Assembly (NCBI GenBank): GCA_910584745.1
Contig: CAJUDG010000003.1
Span: 1 to 64,000, forward strand
Length of the DNA stretch: 64,000 bases
DNA from: an uncultured Eubacteriales bacterium
Lineage (GTDB): Bacteria > Bacillota > Clostridia > Oscillospirales > Acutalibacteraceae
Direction: 5' to 3'
Shown in pieces: positions 16,152 through 24,009 of this stretch. Within the stretch, counting starts at the first letter, position 1. Every line of letters starts with the position of its first letter. The position numbers were made by a program, and so were the translations under genes. The notes under the pieces were generated by a model, which was given only the letters and a program-made list of their open reading frames with translations, had not been told where the DNA came from and did no database searches.

Positions 16152-16182
16152 AGAAAGCTCCCTTTGGGGCTTTCTCTTTTTT
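16152..16182 (+). terminator. Rho-independent terminator of the SLH-CAP gene
   Basis: A 10-bp stem (AGAAAGCTCC with GGGGCTTTCT, one G-T pair), a 4-nt loop and a T-rich tail, 12 nt after the stop. Confidence 0.8.
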
Positions 16183-19100
16183 ACCACTCATTATCCAGCA
16201 GCTTGATCCAGGTCTCCCGGCCGTGGCTGTCTTTGGTGTATTCGTGGCTGTTGCTGACCTCGGCCACCAGCGGGGCAAAGGAGCCCACGTCTGTGAAAGT
16301 ACGCCCCATCAGCCCGCTGCGGTCAGGGTTGGTGTCCCGCTCTGTAAACCTGCATATATCGCTGGCCAGCTTGAGACGGCTGACATTGGCGTCCGGGCTG
16401 TCAATATAGGAAGTGAAGTCCCTCCTGAAAGCCTCGCCCAAAATACGGTATGCCTGTGCCTGAGTAGCCGGGGTGCCGCCCATGCTGTCAGATGGGTATT
16501 CCGCCGGGGAGATAATCCCCAGGGACATTAAGAAACGGACGGACTTGGTTTCCACTCCATCGGGTACAGGCTTTGTGCCTGCGCCCAGAGAACCGCGGTA
16601 TGTATCGGTCATAATACGGTAAGCCACATGGCACACCTGTTTGATGGTAATAGGGTCGTCCGGCCCCCATTTGTGGATGGGGTTTCCCTCGTTGTCACCA
16701 TAGCCGACGAACATGGCATAGTGGATATCCGTAAAGGGATTGCTTACGTCCTCCAGGATAGACACCTCCGGGGCGGTGACGTTCACATCCCTGTGGCTGG
16801 TGCTCTTGATGGCGGCATGGTTGGTAAAGCTCTTGCTGGACGCATCCGTCTTGAACTCCACGCTGAATACCGCCTCTACAGACTGTCCGGGCTGGATATC
16901 GCCCAGGTCTATCACCAATTTGCGGCCGTCAAAATCCCACGCGGCCTTAGACGCTTTCACGCCGTCAATGATGATAGAGTCGTTGAGCAGGGTCATAAGG
17001 GAGTTGTCCAGAGTATCGACAGCCTGGACGCCACTCCATACCTTGTCGCTGGTATTGTTTGCGGTGATGGTATAGGTAACGGTTTCATGAGGCTGTACGA
17101 TGGTCTTGTCCACGGCCTTTGTGCCGCTGGGCTGCTGGGTCGGGGTGTCCGGCTGGTCGGGAGTGGGGGTAGGTGTGGGCGTGGGTTCGGGAACCGTCAC
17201 CCCAGGGTCAGTGCCGGTCTTGTCACCGTTGTCACCCTTACCGGTTGCCGTGTTGGTGATGGTCGTACCCTCTGCGCTGTCCAGGACGCGCACATCAAAT
17301 TCCACAACAGCCTCATGGTTCGGCTTCAAGTCTCCCACGGGGATCTCCAGTGCCCTGCCGGATATGCCATAGGCAATGACCTGCCCATCCACCCGCACAG
17401 AGCCGGACACAAATTCCAGCCCAGCGGGTATCACGTCGGAAACGGTGACATTTTTCCAGTCGGCGGTGGCCTTAGAGCCATTTTTCACCTTGATGGTATA
17501 GGTGAAAATATCGCCGGGTTTTACTTCGGGTTTGCTTGCAGTTTTAGTCAAAGAGGGTTCAGTCTTGCCGCCGTCAATGTCCACGCCGGTATCGGGGAGC
17601 TGAATATCCTCCCGGTCGGGGCTTTTCACAACGGCGGTGTTGGTGATGTACATTCCCTGGGCCCCCTCGTCCACGGTGACACGGAACGAGAAAGTTTTGG
17701 TCTGCCCCGGCTCTACACTGTCGGCAATCAGTTTGAGTGTACGGCTGCTGGCGTTATAAGAAAAATCATTGGTTGACCTGCCGTTTACTTCTACGCTCCC
17801 AGAAATAAAACTCAGGTGTTCCGGGATAACATCAATTACTTCTACATTTTTCCAAGGCCCGGACGCGGTAGAAGCGTTGCGGACGGCGATAGAATAGGTA
17901 AGCGTATCGCCCACTTTGGCCTTGGACTTGTCCACGGTCTTGGCACTGACGCTGCCCTCGGCCTTGCCGTCTGTCACGGCCACATCGCTGGGCGTGGTGA
18001 CGGTAACAGGGCCGCCGTTCTTCGCGGTGATAACGGCTGTATTCCCAAACTTTTTCCCATAGGCGTTTGAGTTGACCGCCGCTGTAAAAGTGACGGTTTT
18101 CGTCTGGCCCGGAGCGATATCCCCCAGCTCCACCCGGAGCTGCCGGGCCGTACCGTCAAAAAAATGACGGGCGGGAAGGCCGTCCACCTGGACGGTGTTG
18201 GGGTTCAGGGTCAGATACTCAGACAGGGTATCGGTTACAATTACATCTTTGAGGTTGGCCGTCACCTTATCAGAATTATGGGCAGTGATGGTGTAAGTCA
18301 GGATATCACCCACTTTGGCAGTGGTCTGGCTGACCGTCTTTGTGCCGCTCAGCTCGCCTCTGCCCAGGCCGACTTCCACGCCGTTGTCGCTGGCGGTGCG
18401 CTTGCCGTTGTCTCCCTGGGCGGTGGCAACATTGCGGATAATATCTTCCGCGGCACGCTCCAAAACCTTTACCTGGAACGTCACACGGACGCTCTCGTTG
18501 GGCTTCAGATCGCCAAGCTGCACTTCCAGCACCTGCCCGGCGAGGGTGTACTTTGTGGTGGTATCGTCAACGGCAACGGTGCCGCCCACCAGCTCCACGC
18601 CAACCGGGAGTACGTCGGAGAGCACCACATTTTTCCAGTCAGCGGTGGCCTTGGCTCCATTCTTGACCTCCACGGTGTAGGTGAAGGTGTCGCCTGGTTT
18701 GGCCTTTTTCACGCTGGCGGTTTTCGTCATAATGGGCTCGGTCTGGCCCCCGCTGATCTCCACGCCGGTGTCCGGGAGCTGCATATCCTCCCGGTCGGGG
18801 CTGGTGACTTTGGCGGTGTTCACGATGTACTGGCCTTGGGCCCCGTCCTCCACGGTGACGCGGAACGTATAGGTCAGGGTCTTGCCAACTTCAATTTTGT
18901 CGGCAATCAGGGTCAGGGTATGGGTGTCGGCATTGTAGGAATAATCGTTGCTGGAACGGCCGTCCACCTCCACGCTGCCGGGGACAAAAGCCAGATGTTC
19001 GGGAATAGCGTCTGTCACCTTGACGTTTTTCCAGTCAGCAGTAGCGGTGCTGGCGTTGCGCAGGGCGATGGAGTAGGTAAGCGTATCGCCAACATCGGCC

Positions 19101-21364
19101 TTAGATTTGCTCACCGTCTTAGCCCCGGAACTGCCCTCGGGCACGCCTGCCGCCACGGTCACGCCGGTATCAGTCGCGGGGACTTCCTCGGAGTTATCCG
19201 CGCTCAAAATGGCGGTATTGCTGAATTTCTTTCCGTATGCGGCATTGTTCACCAAAGCGGAGAAGGTCAGCGCCTTGCTCTGGCCGGGGGCGATATCCCC
19301 CAATTCGGCGGTAAGCTGGCGGGTCTTGCTGTTGAAGGTGGTGCGTACCGGGCTGCCATCCACGGCAACGCTGCCCTGATTAAATGTGATATACTTGGGG
19401 AGCGTGTCGGTCATAATGACATTCCGCAGGGGGACGGTGGCGGTGTCGGCATTGCTGGCGGTAATGGTGTAGGTAAGGGTATCACCAACCTTGGCCTTAG
19501 TCTTGTCCACGGATTTAGCGGCGGACATTTTGGCAATACCGTCCTCCACGGTCACGCCTTCATCAGAGGGGACAACCGGGTCAGAATTTTCCGCGCTCAG
19601 AATTGCGGTATTCTGGAAACTCTGATTATAAGCGGTATTGTTGACCGTCACCTGGAAAGTGACAGTTTTTTCAGTGCCCGGTTCAACGTCCCCTAAATCA
19701 ACGGTCAGGGTGCCGTTATCAAAACTGTAATGCCCGCTGGCCCCGTCCACCATGACGCTGCCCTGCACAAAATCCACGAAAGAGGGGAGAGTGTCGGACA
19801 GAGTGGCGTTTTCAAGCGGAGCGGTGGCGTCCTCCGCGTTTTTGGCGGTGATGGTATAGGTAAGCGTATCGCCTACCTTGGCCTGTGTCTTGTCCACAGA
19901 CTTTTTTGCGGTAAGCCCGGGCTTGCCGTCCTCCACCTTAGTGCTGGTGTCCGTGACGGGTACATCCTCGCTGTTATCAGCGCTCAGGATGGCGGTATTG
20001 GAAAGGGTCTCGCCGTAAGCGGTATCTTTGACGATAGCGGCAAAGCTGACTTTCCTGCTCCCGCCGGGGGCAATGTCTCCCACGTTCACGGAAAGCAGGC
20101 CGGTTTTCACGTCAAAGTTATACTTGGTATTTTCGCCGTCCACCAGCACACTGCCATAGACAAAGCCCAAATGCTGGGAAAGGGTATCGCTCATGATGGC
20201 ATTTCTCAAAGTGCCGGCAGCGCTCTTATCATTGCTGATGGTAACGGTGTAATGGAGCGTATCACCAACTTTTGCCTCGGCCTTGTCCACTTCTTTAGAG
20301 CCGGTCATAACAGCCTGCCCCTGGCGGTAGACATAGGTGATCTCCGTGGTGTAGCCAAGATAGTTGCGGTTCTTGAAGTCCCTGGGGGCGCGGGCGGCCT
20401 TCCCCTTTGTGGTGATAGGTTCGGCTATCTCGCTGCCCTCACCGTCCACGAAACGCTCCACAACTGTATTGAGATTTTCCTCATTGTAATTGAGCTTGTG
20501 CCAATCGGTGGCGTTATGCTTGACCGTGGCCTCGATGAGCTCGCCATAGGCCCAGTAGCTTTCTGAAAGGTCGGTGTAGGGGTTCTGCACCCCAAGCGCA
20601 CGAAGCTCCCCGGCTGTGATTTTGCGGTTGCGCAGGCGGTTTATCAGGGTGACAGTCTCAGCCCGGCTTATCTCGCTCTCAGGCCGGAAACTGCCGTCCG
20701 GGTAGCCCACGATCCAGCCGGCTTCAGCGGCGGAGTTGATGGCGTCATAGGCCCAATAGGAACGGCTCACGTCGCTGAAAGGGGCGCTCTCTGCCGTGGG
20801 CAGTTCGGCAAAGGCTGATGCCATAGCCGCAAACTCCGCCCTGGTGATGGGGTCATAGGGCCGGAACTTTCCGTCGCTGCACCCGCTGAGAATATCCGCG
20901 TTATAGCAGACAGACAGCTTATCATAGTACCACACCTTACCGGGCACGTCGGAAAAGGTCTTTTCCGTCAGGTGCTGTTTGGCCTCCGGGTACACGCCGT
21001 TATACAGCCGGGAGAAGATCGTCACGGCCTCACAGCGGGAAAGACTGCGGTCGCCCCGGACGGTTTTGTCCGGGTAGCCCACAATGAAGTTGATCTCGTC
21101 CTGGGAGTAGATGTGCTCGGTAGTTTGGGAGAAGCTGTCGAACTCGTACCCCTCGATGGCGGGTGCGTCCTTGACCCAGGGGGACTTGCTGGTGGTGGAC
21201 GGGGCCAGCTCACGGCTGGTGCTCTCGTCGATGTAGCGCTCGGTCAGGGTTCCGGGACTGCCGGGGGTCAAGTCCTCCGCGGCAAAGGCCGGGGTGGTCA
21301 TTGTCCCCATGACGGTCAGCAGGGACAGGATAAGGGCCATTAACTTGCTGGTGATTTTCTTCAA
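16181..21364 (-). CDS. Giant SLH/DUF11-repeat surface protein
   Basis: 1727 residues: signal peptide (cut after FAFA-like PAFA near residue 29), SLH motifs (residues about 85-270), a short spacer, then nine DUF11-type beta-sandwich repeats (about 352-1535), most starting with a K(S/T)VDK..AKVGDTLTYTI pattern. A Pro/Thr segment precedes repeat 9 and a C-terminal region (about 1536-1727) contains degenerate SLH-like sequence. There is no LPXTG, so SLH binding is the likely anchor. Repeats 3-4-5 and 6-7-8 are paired copies of one three-repeat block. Probably an adhesin or stalk carried as ICE cargo. TTG start 7 nt after GGAGG. Confidence 0.85.
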   Translation of the reverse strand: MKKITSKLMALILSLLTVMGTMTTPAFAAEDLTPGSPGTLTERYIDESTSRELAPSTTSKSPWVKDAPAIEGYEFDSFSQTTEHIYSQDEINFIVGYPDKTVRGDRSLSRCEAVTIFSRLYNGVYPEAKQHLTEKTFSDVPGKVWYYDKLSVCYNADILSGCSDGKFRPYDPITRAEFAAMASAFAELPTAESAPFSDVSRSYWAYDAINSAAEAGWIVGYPDGSFRPESEISRAETVTLINRLRNRKITAGELRALGVQNPYTDLSESYWAYGELIEATVKHNATDWHKLNYNEENLNTVVERFVDGEGSEIAEPITTKGKAARAPRDFKNRNYLGYTTEITYVYRQGQAVMTGSKEVDKAEAKVGDTLHYTVTISNDKSAAGTLRNAIMSDTLSQHLGFVYGSVLVDGENTKYNFDVKTGLLSVNVGDIAPGGSRKVSFAAIVKDTAYGETLSNTAILSADNSEDVPVTDTSTKVEDGKPGLTAKKSVDKTQAKVGDTLTYTITAKNAEDATAPLENATLSDTLPSFVDFVQGSVMVDGASGHYSFDNGTLTVDLGDVEPGTEKTVTFQVTVNNTAYNQSFQNTAILSAENSDPVVPSDEGVTVEDGIAKMSAAKSVDKTKAKVGDTLTYTITASNADTATVPLRNVIMTDTLPKYITFNQGSVAVDGSPVRTTFNSKTRQLTAELGDIAPGQSKALTFSALVNNAAYGKKFSNTAILSADNSEEVPATDTGVTVAAGVPEGSSGAKTVSKSKADVGDTLTYSIALRNASTATADWKNVKVTDAIPEHLAFVPGSVEVDGRSSNDYSYNADTHTLTLIADKIEVGKTLTYTFRVTVEDGAQGQYIVNTAKVTSPDREDMQLPDTGVEISGGQTEPIMTKTASVKKAKPGDTFTYTVEVKNGAKATADWKNVVLSDVLPVGVELVGGTVAVDDTTTKYTLAGQVLEVQLGDLKPNESVRVTFQVKVLERAAEDIIRNVATAQGDNGKRTASDNGVEVGLGRGELSGTKTVSQTTAKVGDILTYTITAHNSDKVTANLKDVIVTDTLSEYLTLNPNTVQVDGLPARHFFDGTARQLRVELGDIAPGQTKTVTFTAAVNSNAYGKKFGNTAVITAKNGGPVTVTTPSDVAVTDGKAEGSVSAKTVDKSKAKVGDTLTYSIAVRNASTASGPWKNVEVIDVIPEHLSFISGSVEVNGRSTNDFSYNASSRTLKLIADSVEPGQTKTFSFRVTVDEGAQGMYITNTAVVKSPDREDIQLPDTGVDIDGGKTEPSLTKTASKPEVKPGDIFTYTIKVKNGSKATADWKNVTVSDVIPAGLEFVSGSVRVDGQVIAYGISGRALEIPVGDLKPNHEAVVEFDVRVLDSAEGTTITNTATGKGDNGDKTGTDPGVTVPEPTPTPTPTPDQPDTPTQQPSGTKAVDKTIVQPHETVTYTITANNTSDKVWSGVQAVDTLDNSLMTLLNDSIIIDGVKASKAAWDFDGRKLVIDLGDIQPGQSVEAVFSVEFKTDASSKSFTNHAAIKSTSHRDVNVTAPEVSILEDVSNPFTDIHYAMFVGYGDNEGNPIHKWGPDDPITIKQVCHVAYRIMTDTYRGSLGAGTKPVPDGVETKSVRFLMSLGIISPAEYPSDSMGGTPATQAQAYRILGEAFRRDFTSYIDSPDANVSRLKLASDICRFTERDTNPDRSGLMGRTFTDVGSFAPLVAEVSNSHEYTKDSHGRETWIKLLDNEW

Positions 21365-21450
21365 ATAGAAGCCTCCTTTAATTTTTTAGTTTGATGGGTT
21401 TCGGGTGAAATGCGGGCAAGGGGGGAGCGCGGGGTTGAGGGGAAAGACGT

Positions 21451-21807
21451 TTATTCATCATTCTGCTGTCCCTGTCCTTTCACGGTCAAGATACCTTCAA
21501 GCGTGGTGGCGGCAATGTGCAGGCGCTGGGCCACGGCGATATCGTTTTTTACGGTTTCATCCACCTGTTCCCCGCACATGACAAGCAGGCGGGAACGGCG
21601 CAGGTACTCGCGGGCCATGTCCAGGGCGTCCTTGTGTTCTTTGGGGATTTCATCGTGGACGAAGGCGGGCAGGAACAGGCTGGGGCAAATGGGCGAGTAA
21701 CCGGCCTCGTACACCTGCCTGCAATACTGGGCGGCGCGTTCCCGGTCGTTGGCGCGGTTGCCGCTCCAGGCGGCGGTGATGTAGGCGATGGGGCGTTTTG
21801 CGGTCAT
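21451..21807 (-). CDS. DUF4406/deoxyribosyltransferase-like protein
   Basis: The 118-residue protein reads like small Rossmann-type proteins related to nucleoside 2-deoxyribosyltransferases: AYITAAWSGNRANDRERAAQYCRQVYEAGY, then SPICPSLFLP, then LDMAREYLRRSRLLVMCG. These occur widely in ICEs and phages; the substrate is unknown. I choose the ATG at 21805-21807 behind AAGGAAG rather than the longer frame, because the extension runs through two palindromes and has no family similarity. Confidence 0.65.
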   Translation of the reverse strand: MTAKRPIAYITAAWSGNRANDRERAAQYCRQVYEAGYSPICPSLFLPAFVHDEIPKEHKDALDMAREYLRRSRLLVMCGEQVDETVKNDIAVAQRLHIAATTLEGILTVKGQGQQNDE

Positions 21808-21868
21808 GTTTATCTTCCTTTCTCCCGGTTCCGGGTAAAAAAATAACGGCCTGAAGCCGTGTGTGAAA

Positions 21869-21890
21869 TGCGTCCCAACTTGGGACAGAT
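21869..21890. repeat. ICE palindrome copy 8
   Basis: Core GTCCCAACTTGGGAC at 21872-21886, upstream of the DUF4406-like gene. Confidence 0.9.
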
Positions 21891-21905
21891 TTATTTCCTG
21901 TTTTT

Positions 21906-21926
21906 TGTGTCCCAACTTGGGACGCA
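21906..21926. repeat. ICE palindrome copy 9
   Basis: Core GTCCCAACTTGGGAC at 21909-21923, directly after the stop of the gene at 21927-22463. Its centre is 37 bp from copy 8. Confidence 0.9.
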
Positions 21927-22463
21927 TTACCGCTCAGGCCCGCTTTTGCTTTTGGGCCTCTGGGTGACTGCCTTTATTTTCTTCGTGTCAAAGCCCCAGT
22001 CCTGGGGCCGGATATCCCGCAGAGTACCGCCCCAATGAATGACGCTCCCCATCTGCCTGCGGCCCGGGGTGGGTTCCAGTATTTCAAAGACACAGTATTT
22101 CTGTCCCTTTTTGGCCCCTTTGGGCGCAAAGGCAAAGCCATGGGTCTCTATTTCGTCAATGATGTAATAAGCGGGGCCTTTGGAGTTTCCATCAGCGGTA
22201 AAAAAGTATCTGCGGTAAAACTCCGGCTCCTGGATGTAGTCCAGGGGTTCGCACTTTGCTCCATTGCGTTCCATCTGCTCCGCCAGCTCGCAAATGTGGT
22301 ATATAGTGCTCCCTACCTGTGTGTGGCACTCGTCCAGGAAACGGCACACCCGGTCTTGCTGCTTTCCGTCTGAAAGGGTGATACGGATGCGCCCGCCGTC
22401 CGGGAGATGAAAGAGCGTTTTGTAGCTGCTGTCGATAAAACGGATATATTTTTTTGTTGACAT
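21927..22463 (-). CDS. Conserved ICE protein next to repA, unknown function
   Basis: A 178-residue soluble protein with no family I can name. It starts MSTKKYIRFIDSSYKTLFHLPDGG and includes a helical stretch (residues about 38-66) and a basic tail. ATG behind GGAGG, 22 nt after repA, so probably cotranscribed with it. Its position suggests a replication or copy-control accessory, but nothing in the sequence proves that. Confidence 0.6.
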   Translation of the reverse strand: MSTKKYIRFIDSSYKTLFHLPDGGRIRITLSDGKQQDRVCRFLDECHTQVGSTIYHICELAEQMERNGAKCEPLDYIQEPEFYRRYFFTADGNSKGPAYYIIDEIETHGFAFAPKGAKKGQKYCVFEILEPTPGRRQMGSVIHWGGTLRDIRPQDWGFDTKKIKAVTQRPKSKSGPER

Positions 22464-22484
22464 GATCCCTCCTGTGAAATCTGG

Positions 22485-23432
22485 TTATTTGTGGCCGTAC
22501 AAGTCATGCTGCACCTCGGCCTGATAAAACTGCCCGATGGTAGCGGGCGCGTTGTAAAGGCTTGTCAGCAGATAAGCACGGATATTGCGGACTTTGGTGG
22601 TATTCCGGCTCAGGGAGTCAAAAACGTACTGGATATGTGTTTCGTCCAGCCTGCGGAAACGGGACTGCACCACTGCTGTGGGAAAATCCTCCTTGCCAAT
22701 GCGGACAGTGGGCTGGGTCGAAGTCAGGATATCGGTGATAAGGTCGGTAACGCCCTCCACGTCCTCTTGTCCGTATTCTTCCACAAGCTGGCTGTAACTG
22801 ATATTTTCCATCACCCCCTTTCGGCAAGCCTGCCAATCCATCGTCTCCATCACGGGACAGATAGATGGATGGGTATAGCTCCTTTCGGTCTGATTTTTGT
22901 AAGTATAATTACACTCCGATTTTCCGAAGTCTGCACTTCGGTTTTCCAGAAGTCTAGACTTCTGATTTTCCGAACTCTTGACTTCGGTTTTTCCGAAGTC
23001 TGGATTTCGGCTTTCCGGAAGTCTGGGCGGGGGAGAGGGGCGGTTGTCAGTCTGTGGCAGCACTTCTCTGGTGGTGAAACGCTTGACATATATCCTTGCA
23101 GGTTTGCCCTGGCCCTGCTTTACTCGCTGTATCAGGCCAATGCCCTTACCGCTGTCCAGCTCTGCCAGCAGCTTGACCGCCTTATCGTTGCCACAATTAA
23201 GGGCTTCCTTTATCTCGTCCAGTGGGTAGTAGATGAACACCCGGTTTTCCTCGTCATACCAGCCGTTCCGGGCAGACAGGCCCATGCGGTCGAGCATAAG
23301 GCCGTAAAGCAGCTTGGCGTCAGTGGAGACGTGCTTGAACTCCGGGCCCACAATGAGCTGCCGGGGGATGCGGTAGAAGCTGAATTGTTCCGACTCCCCG
23401 CCATAGAAATAATCAAAGCCAGGGTCTCTCAT
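22485..23432 (-). CDS. repA: RepA_N-type replication initiator
   Basis: The 315-residue protein has the RepA_N N-terminal winged-helix domain (FYRIPRQLIVGPEFKHVSTDAKLLYGLMLDRMGLS, residues about 19-110). A repetitive middle (about 135-175) and a C-terminal domain (about 195-315) of the type found in Gram-positive plasmid and ICE initiators follow. It would start replication of the excised circular element. The middle is encoded by a 22-23-bp DNA repeat array that likely forms the origin. ATG behind AAAGGAG. Confidence 0.85.
   Translation of the reverse strand: MRDPGFDYFYGGESEQFSFYRIPRQLIVGPEFKHVSTDAKLLYGLMLDRMGLSARNGWYDEENRVFIYYPLDEIKEALNCGNDKAVKLLAELDSGKGIGLIQRVKQGQGKPARIYVKRFTTREVLPQTDNRPSPPPRLPESRNPDFGKTEVKSSENQKSRLLENRSADFGKSECNYTYKNQTERSYTHPSICPVMETMDWQACRKGVMENISYSQLVEEYGQEDVEGVTDLITDILTSTQPTVRIGKEDFPTAVVQSRFRRLDETHIQYVFDSLSRNTTKVRNIRAYLLTSLYNAPATIGQFYQAEVQHDLYGHK
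22917..23027. repeat. Iteron-like array inside repA (candidate replication origin)
   Basis: Five consecutive units of 22-23 bp, each with TTTCCGAAGTCT-like sequence followed by a partly complementary ACTTCGG-like end, start at 22917, 22939, 22962, 22985 and 23008. The period is not a multiple of three, so the DNA repeats while the protein frame shifts, which argues that the DNA itself is under selection. RepA_N origins are known to lie within the rep gene. Confidence 0.75.
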
Positions 23433-23477
23433 GGGGAAAACTCCTTTCTGTTATGATGGTATCTAAAAATGGGCATG

Positions 23478-23510
23478 AAAAAAGGGGCGTTCAAAAAGTC
23501 TGAACGCCCC
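23478..23510 (-). terminator. Terminator downstream of tRNA-Ala(GGC)
   Basis: 10-bp perfect stem GGGGCGTTCA/TGAACGCCCC (23484-23493 with 23501-23510) followed on the minus strand by six T residues. Confidence 0.8.
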
Positions 23511-23610
23511 ATGGGGGAGTGTGCTTGCGTGGCCGGAATATGCCAGTCTACGAAACACACATACGAAAAAAGGCTCGTTTCTTTTGAAACAAACCTTTCC
23601 CTGTGTACCT

Positions 23611-23686
<76 letters not shown>

Positions 23687-23739
23687 GAATTTTTTATTAT
23701 ACGATGATGTCTAATATCAGGGTACACAATATTCAATTT

Positions 23740-23828
23740 TGGTCGATATAAGCGAGATAATGAAGATTTAGTGCTCTCAGTGGGGGCATACATTTGATGT
23801 TTCGGGCTCCCAGCTGAGCTATACCCCC
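23740..23828 (-). pseudogene. Degenerate tRNA-Ala-like relic
   Basis: The first 22 bases (23807-23828) equal the tRNA-Ala(GGC) 5' end, and the far end reads CGCTTATATCGACCA, resembling its 3' end. The middle does not fold into anticodon and T arms and the acceptor has mismatches. It sits 54 bp upstream of the intact tRNA. Confidence 0.55.
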
Positions 23829-23959
23829 AACTATTTATGCGCCATATCTCAGCGCTTGATTATAATACCACATTTCTTTTCATTTTGCAACCCCTTTTTT
23901 GCAAAAAATTGATTTTTTTTGGGAGCAAAAAAGATTGTCGCCAACAAACAAAAAATAGG

Positions 23960-23988
23960 TTGACAATTAAAAAGCTCCATGATATAGT
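23960..23988 (+). promoter_or_regulatory. Promoter of birA
   Basis: TTGACA (23960-23965), 17-bp spacer, TATAGT (23983-23988). The rest of the 23829-24009 gap is AT-rich with no gene. Confidence 0.75.
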
Positions 23989-24009
23989 TAATATAGAAAA
24001 AGCTGGGAT

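Larger units (their letters stand above)
1..23560. mobile_element. Integrative conjugative element (Tn1549-like), left end outside window
   Basis: The stretch encodes the linked parts of a Gram-positive conjugation system: RepA_N initiator, ParB-like protein, MobC, MOBP-type relaxase, PcfB, VirD4, Maff2, VirB6-like, PrgI and VirB4. ArdC-like antirestriction genes and surface-protein cargo lie among them. Almost all genes are on the minus strand and many overlap or touch. No integrase is visible, so the left end must lie beyond base 1. The right end falls somewhere between the repA start (23432) and the tRNA-Ala 3' end (23611) and cannot be fixed here. Nine copies of one palindrome occur only inside this region. 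Confidence 0.85.

Noticed and set aside
18164..19696. A 510-codon open frame on the plus strand within the adhesin gene (and another at 16628-17776)
   Set aside because: They are exact antisense shadows of the DUF11 repeats; no Shine-Dalgarno, no family similarity, and repeat periodicity follows the real gene.
22917..23027. Possible CRISPR array
   Set aside because: The 22-23-bp units are contiguous without spacers and lie inside repA; no cas genes in the window.
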